A stretch of 34,183 bases of DNA from DASUDX01 sp036275365 (GTDB lineage Bacteria; Pseudomonadota; Gammaproteobacteria; Nevskiales; Nevskiaceae), in assembly GCA_036275365.1 (NCBI GenBank), contig DASUDX010000052.1, positions 1 through 34,183 on the forward strand. The letters run 5' to 3'. Below, one piece after another: positions 30,851 through 34,183 of the stretch. Below the pieces are notes generated by a model that saw only the letters and a program-made list of their open reading frames with translations, had not been told where the DNA came from and did no database searches. The translations under genes and the position numbers were made by a program. Every line of letters starts with the position of its first letter. Position 1 is the first letter of the stretch.

Positions 30851-31713
30851 AGCCTGTTGCCGTCGTCACCGGTGTGTCCACCGGCATTGGAGCCGCCACC
30901 GTCGCCCATCTGCTGGCCCAGGGCTTCGAGGTGTTCGGCAGTGTGCGCAAGGCCGCTGACGGCGAGCGCCTGCGCGGCAGCTGGGGCGCGGACTTTCACC
31001 CGCTGGTCTTCGATGTGACCGACGAGGCCGCCGTGCGTGCGGCCGCGGCCGAGGTTGCCAGCCATCTCAAGGGCCGGCGCCTGGCCGGGCTGGTCAACAA
31101 CGCCGGCATCGCCGTGGCCGGCCCGCTCAGCGATGTGCCGCTGGCCCAGATGCGCCACCAGCTGGAGGTCAATCTGATCGGCGTGCTGGCCGTCACCCAG
31201 GCCTTCCTGCCGCTGCTCGGCACCGCCCCCGAGCGCCAGGGGCCACCCGGACGCATCGTCATGCTCAGCTCGGTCGGCGGCCAGATCGGCGCGCCCTTCC
31301 TCGGTCCTTATGTGGCCTCCAAGTTCGGGCTTGAGGGTCTGTCGCACTCCCTGCGGCGGGAGCTGCGGATCTACGGCATCGATGTGGTGATGGTGGCGCC
31401 CGGCCATGTGGCGACGCCGATCTGGGACAAGGCCGAGGAGGCCGAGATCGCCCCGTACGCCCATCTGCCGATCGCCCCGGCGCTGCGTCGCTTCCGCGAG
31501 CTGTTCATCGCCCAGGGCCGGCGCGGCTTTCCGCCCGCCCGGATCGCCGAGGTGATCGGCACCGCGCTGACCACCCCGCGCCCGCGCAGCCGCTACGCGG
31601 TGGTGCCCGGCCGGCTGATGAACTGGACCATTCCCAAGCTGCTGCCGGATCGCTGGGTGGATGCGGCGCTCGGCGCCCAGCTGGGGCTGCGCCCGCCGCC
31701 GCGGGTGGACTGA
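30847..31713 (+). CDS. Short-chain dehydrogenase/reductase
   Basis: A 288-residue classical SDR, coupled to the RND pump by an ATGA overlap. It carries the cofactor loop TGVSTGIG (8-15), NNAG (84-87), the catalytic serine pair at 141-142 and YVASK with Y155 and K159. The sequence after K159 (FGLEGLSHSLRRELRIYGIDVVMVAPGHVATPIW) is usual for NADPH-type SDRs related to retinol- or steroid-dehydrogenase-like proteins. Being inside the pump operon it may modify a lipophilic compound that is also exported, but this is only context. Confidence 0.9.
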   Translation: MKPVAVVTGVSTGIGAATVAHLLAQGFEVFGSVRKAADGERLRGSWGADFHPLVFDVTDEAAVRAAAAEVASHLKGRRLAGLVNNAGIAVAGPLSDVPLAQMRHQLEVNLIGVLAVTQAFLPLLGTAPERQGPPGRIVMLSSVGGQIGAPFLGPYVASKFGLEGLSHSLRRELRIYGIDVVMVAPGHVATPIWDKAEEAEIAPYAHLPIAPALRRFRELFIAQGRRGFPPARIAEVIGTALTTPRPRSRYAVVPGRLMNWTIPKLLPDRWVDAALGAQLGLRPPPRVD

Positions 31714-31720
31714 CTGGTCC

Positions 31721-31726
31721 TACACT
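31721..31726 (+). promoter_or_regulatory. Possible -10 box (TACACT) for the alpha/beta hydrolase
   Basis: TACACT lies 24 bases before the hydrolase ATG, in the short gap after the SDR gene. No -35 is seen, so the hydrolase may be partly independent of the pump operon or simply read through. Confidence 0.3.
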
Positions 31727-31750
31727 GCGGGCTCCCACCGGAGCCTCCGC

Positions 31751-32632
31751 ATGCGTGACGATGTTCTGATCGACAGCCACGGCGAGCGTCTCGCCACCTG
31801 GTACTACCGCGCCCCGGCGGGTCCGGCGGCCCCCTGCGTGGTCATGGCCCATGGCTTCTCGGCCACCCGCGAGCAGCGGCTGGATGCCTATGCGGACCGC
31901 TTCCAGCAGGCCGGCTTCGCCGTGCTGCTGTTCGACTACCGCGGCTTTGGCGCCAGCAGCGGCGAGCCGCGCCAGTGGCTGGACATCGAGCGCCAGCATC
32001 AGGACTACCGCGCCGTGCTGGCCTGGGCGCGCGCCCGTCCGGAACTCGATGCCAGCCGGCTCGCGCTTTTTGGCAGCTCGTTCTCGGGCGGCCATGTGCA
32101 GGCCCTGGCCGCCGAGGACAGCGGGATCGCCGCCGCCATCGCCCAGGTGCCGTTTGCCGACGGCCTGCTCAACCTCCCGCATCTGGGTCTGAGCACGGTG
32201 CTGCGCCTGACCGCCGCCGGCCTGCGCGATGAGCTGCAGCAGCGCCTGAGCGGCCAGCCCTACCGGGTGGCGGCGGCCGGTGCGCCCGGCAGCCTGGCGA
32301 TCATGACCACCCCGCAATCCGCACCGGGCTTTGCCCGTCTGGCGGTGGCCGGCGGCAGCTGGCGCAACGAGGTGTGCGCCCGCATCGCCCTGCGGGTGGG
32401 TCTGTACCGGCCGGGGCTGGCGGCCGGGCGCATCCGCTGCCCCATCCTCTATGCCATCGCGGATCAGGACGATCTCACCCCACCCGGTCTGGCCCTGGCG
32501 GCGGCCCGGCGCGCACCGCGCGCCGAGATCCGCCACTACGCCTGCGGGCACTTCGATCCGTATCTGCCGCCGCTGTTCGACACCGTGGTGAGCGACCAGA
32601 TCGACTTCCTGCGCCGGCATCTCGCCGGCTGA
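31751..32632 (+). CDS. Alpha/beta-fold hydrolase
   Basis: A 293-residue serine hydrolase. The oxyanion strand is VVMAHGFSATREQRL; the nucleophile elbow LFGSSFSGGHV puts the serine at 110; the catalytic acid is in IADQDDLTPP and the histidine in YACGHFDPY near the C-terminus. The HGFSATRE and SSFSGGH motifs occur in a group of uncharacterised gammaproteobacterial and actinobacterial hydrolases. The ATG at 31751 is supported by GGAG seven bases upstream; the frame is open for 90 bases before it but only inside the SDR gene. It follows the RND-SDR operon by 37 bp and may be transcribed with it. Confidence 0.9.
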   Translation: MRDDVLIDSHGERLATWYYRAPAGPAAPCVVMAHGFSATREQRLDAYADRFQQAGFAVLLFDYRGFGASSGEPRQWLDIERQHQDYRAVLAWARARPELDASRLALFGSSFSGGHVQALAAEDSGIAAAIAQVPFADGLLNLPHLGLSTVLRLTAAGLRDELQQRLSGQPYRVAAAGAPGSLAIMTTPQSAPGFARLAVAGGSWRNEVCARIALRVGLYRPGLAAGRIRCPILYAIADQDDLTPPGLALAAARRAPRAEIRHYACGHFDPYLPPLFDTVVSDQIDFLRRHLAG

Positions 32633-32636
32633 GACC

Positions 32637-34183
32637 TCAGGCCGCCGCGCGCAGCTGCTCCGCCGGGTGTTCGCGGTGGCGCAGCAGGCGGCCGAAGCGC
32701 TCGCGGCCAAAGGCCGGCACATAGTGGCCGTCCTGCCAGGCCAGCCGGCCGTTGATCAGCACCTGGCTGACCACGCCCTGCGGACGGTTGACCAGCTGGT
32801 GGTGCTCGAAGCACTCGCGGTAGCGGTACTCGATGGTGGCCTCCGGATCCCAGGTCTGCAGGGCCAGCGGATCGACCACGGCCAGATCCGCCTGGGCACC
32901 CACTTCCACCGTGCCCACATTGAGGCCGAAGAACTCGGCGGGCTCGCGGGTCAGCCGGTGCACGGCCAGCGCCACCTTTTCCAGCCCGTCGGCCTGGGCA
33001 ATCTTGAGCATGCGCAGATTGCCGTCGTAGAACGCCATGTTGGTGAGATGGGCGCCGCTGTCGTTGAAGCCGGGTAGCAGCAGCGGATCGAACAGCAGTG
33101 ACTTCACCACCGCCGGGTCGCGGTTGGCGGTGACCGTGAACCAGCGCAGATCGGTATCGAAGCGCCGCAGCAGGTGGAGGAAGAAGTCGGCGTCGTCACA
33201 GGGCCGCGGGAACCCGGCGAAGGCTTCCGCCTCCGCCGCTGAGCCGGCGCCCTCGCCGCTGGCCTGCCAGCGCAGCAGGCGGTGGTAGATCGTGTCCATG
33301 CGCTGGCCGTTCCACTCCGCCTGCGGGCAGGTGTCGATGGTCATGTCATCAAGCCGGCGCGACAGCACATTGTCCTCGCGACGCAGGCGACGCATCAGAT
33401 TGGCCAGGGTGAAGCCGCGCTTGCCGCGGTACCACATGCGGCGGAAGTCGGCGACCCAGGCCGGGTCGTGCATGATCCGGGCACGCGCCTCGCGATCCTC
33501 GAGATCGCACTCGTTGAGGCGGCGCAGCTCGGGGATTTCCTCGGCGATCGGCGTCACCACGCCGTCGCTCCACACCTTGAACGGCGCGGCCAGGGCCTGG
33601 AGGCGGAAATGGCCCTTGAGCAGCCGCGAGTTGAGGATGCGCGAGAGCAGGCGACCGAGCTTGACGATCGAGGCATTGGTGGCGACATCGATGGCCGCCA
33701 CTGCCGTGACCTTGAGCTGGCGCCCGTAGAGGCGGCCGGAGGTGAGCAGGAAGTTGCGGAACACCGCCAGCTTGTCGTCCTTGGGCGGCGTGGCCTGCCA
33801 GACCCGGCCCCAGCGACGCACGATGGCGGTCAGCGCCTTGAGCTCGCGGAAGGGGGCGAACTGGGTGGGAATCTGCTTGTGGGTGTTGGGCTGGTTGGCC
33901 AGGAAGTGGAAGGGCAGGGCATCGGTGGAGAAGCCCACATAGCCCTCGCGCATCCCCTTCTCGACCAGATCACCCATGCGGTCGAGCTCGGCCGCCGTGG
34001 GCTCGCGGCTGACCGAGGCCTGCAGGCCCATCACCTCCACCCGCAACATCGAGTGGGGAATCATGGTGACCAGATTGGGGCCGAGGGCGAGCTGATCGAA
34101 GTGGTCGAGATAGCTGCCGGAATCGGTCCAGGTGCAGCGCTCGGCCACCTTGCGCAGCACCGGCTTGGGGACATTCTCGACCC
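32637..34183 (-). CDS. D-aminoacylase-like amidohydrolase, N-terminus beyond window
   Basis: The reading frame runs off the right edge; about 515 residues of the C-terminal part are present. It resembles the N-acyl-D-amino-acid deacylase group of the amidohydrolase superfamily: the segment VENVPKPVL at the edge, WTDSGSYLDHFDQLALGPNLVTMIPHSMLRVEVMG, then EGMREGYVGFSTDALPFH-like text are typical (the family usually has G.LGFSTSR..). The metal aspartate is in GFNDSGAHLTNMAFYDG, and the C-terminal FFGLNVGTVEVGAQADLAVVD rejoins the small beta domain. The N-terminal HxH metal pair is outside the window. The apparent methionine at 34160 is a GTG inside PKPVL and not the true start. It is convergent with the hydrolase, 4 bp apart. 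Confidence 0.88.
   Translation of the reverse strand, partial: VENVPKPVLRKVAERCTWTDSGSYLDHFDQLALGPNLVTMIPHSMLRVEVMGLQASVSREPTAAELDRMGDLVEKGMREGYVGFSTDALPFHFLANQPNTHKQIPTQFAPFRELKALTAIVRRWGRVWQATPPKDDKLAVFRNFLLTSGRLYGRQLKVTAVAAIDVATNASIVKLGRLLSRILNSRLLKGHFRLQALAAPFKVWSDGVVTPIAEEIPELRRLNECDLEDREARARIMHDPAWVADFRRMWYRGKRGFTLANLMRRLRREDNVLSRRLDDMTIDTCPQAEWNGQRMDTIYHRLLRWQASGEGAGSAAEAEAFAGFPRPCDDADFFLHLLRRFDTDLRWFTVTANRDPAVVKSLLFDPLLLPGFNDSGAHLTNMAFYDGNLRMLKIAQADGLEKVALAVHRLTREPAEFFGLNVGTVEVGAQADLAVVDPLALQTWDPEATIEYRYRECFEHHQLVNRPQGVVSQVLINGRLAWQDGHYVPAFGRERFGRLLRHREHPAEQLRAAA

Overview
This 34.2 kb window is bacterial chromosome of very high GC content, densely packed with genes. The gene set points to a gammaproteobacterium, perhaps of the Lysobacterales/Xanthomonadales or Chromatiales type: ferrochelatase and dihydroxy-acid dehydratase, a FadI-like thiolase, an AbgT carrier, an HAE1-type RND pump under a TetR repressor, and an H-NOX/histidine-kinase pair. 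The taxonomic placement is inference from gene content and base composition; there is no rRNA or other phylogenetic marker. I see no tRNA, IS element, prophage, CRISPR array or toxin-antitoxin pair. Most genes are ordinary housekeeping, transport and signalling genes.

Layout. 1-4447 (minus strand): an APC permease, an AGCS sodium:alanine symporter with a large hydrophilic insert, ferrochelatase, and the start of ilvD (cut by the window edge). 4554-7154 (plus): an NAD-dependent epimerase/dehydratase and an AbgT transporter. 7168-11117: a signalling island, with a membrane Ser/Thr kinase carrying TPR repeats (minus) divergent from an H-NOX heme sensor (plus) whose stop codon overlaps the GTG start of a soluble histidine kinase. 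11118-11494: the only long non-coding stretch, holding 2.75 tandem copies of a 109-bp hairpin-rich repeat and a perfect 11-bp-stem hairpin. 11495-16695: FadI-like thiolase (minus), a secreted PHP-type (CehA/McbA-like) protein with a probable C-terminal beta-propeller (plus), and a CNNM/CorC-family membrane protein (minus). 16809-18931 (minus): an ECF sigma factor, a probable anti-sigma protein and a secreted DUF4097 beta-repeat protein. 19019-21386: a tandem thioredoxin-fold/GST-N protein, a DUF3253 protein (minus), and a coupled GNAT acetyltransferase and LysE-type exporter. 21388-25825: a MOSC protein (minus) divergent from a three-gene coupled operon: molybdopterin-oxidoreductase fused to pentapeptide repeats, a PYROXD2/CrtI-like FAD oxidoreductase, and an RDD membrane protein. 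25822-32632: TetR repressor (minus) divergent from RND adaptor, RND pump and SDR (plus), then an alpha/beta hydrolase. 32637-34183 (minus): a D-aminoacylase-like amidohydrolase, cut by the right edge.

How the genes work together. Tight ATGA/GTGA overlaps mark several translationally coupled units: H-NOX with histidine kinase, sigma with anti-sigma, GNAT with LysE, molybdopterin protein with FAD oxidoreductase and RDD protein, and RND pump with SDR. The most interesting items are the compact H-NOX/kinase pair, the 109-bp intergenic repeat, the molybdopterin-pentapeptide fusion and its coupled operon, the tandem GST-N protein whose second copy has lost both cysteines (CPYC to SPYS), and a near-perfect 17-bp inverted repeat bracketing a TATAGT box. 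None of these alone proves a new system.
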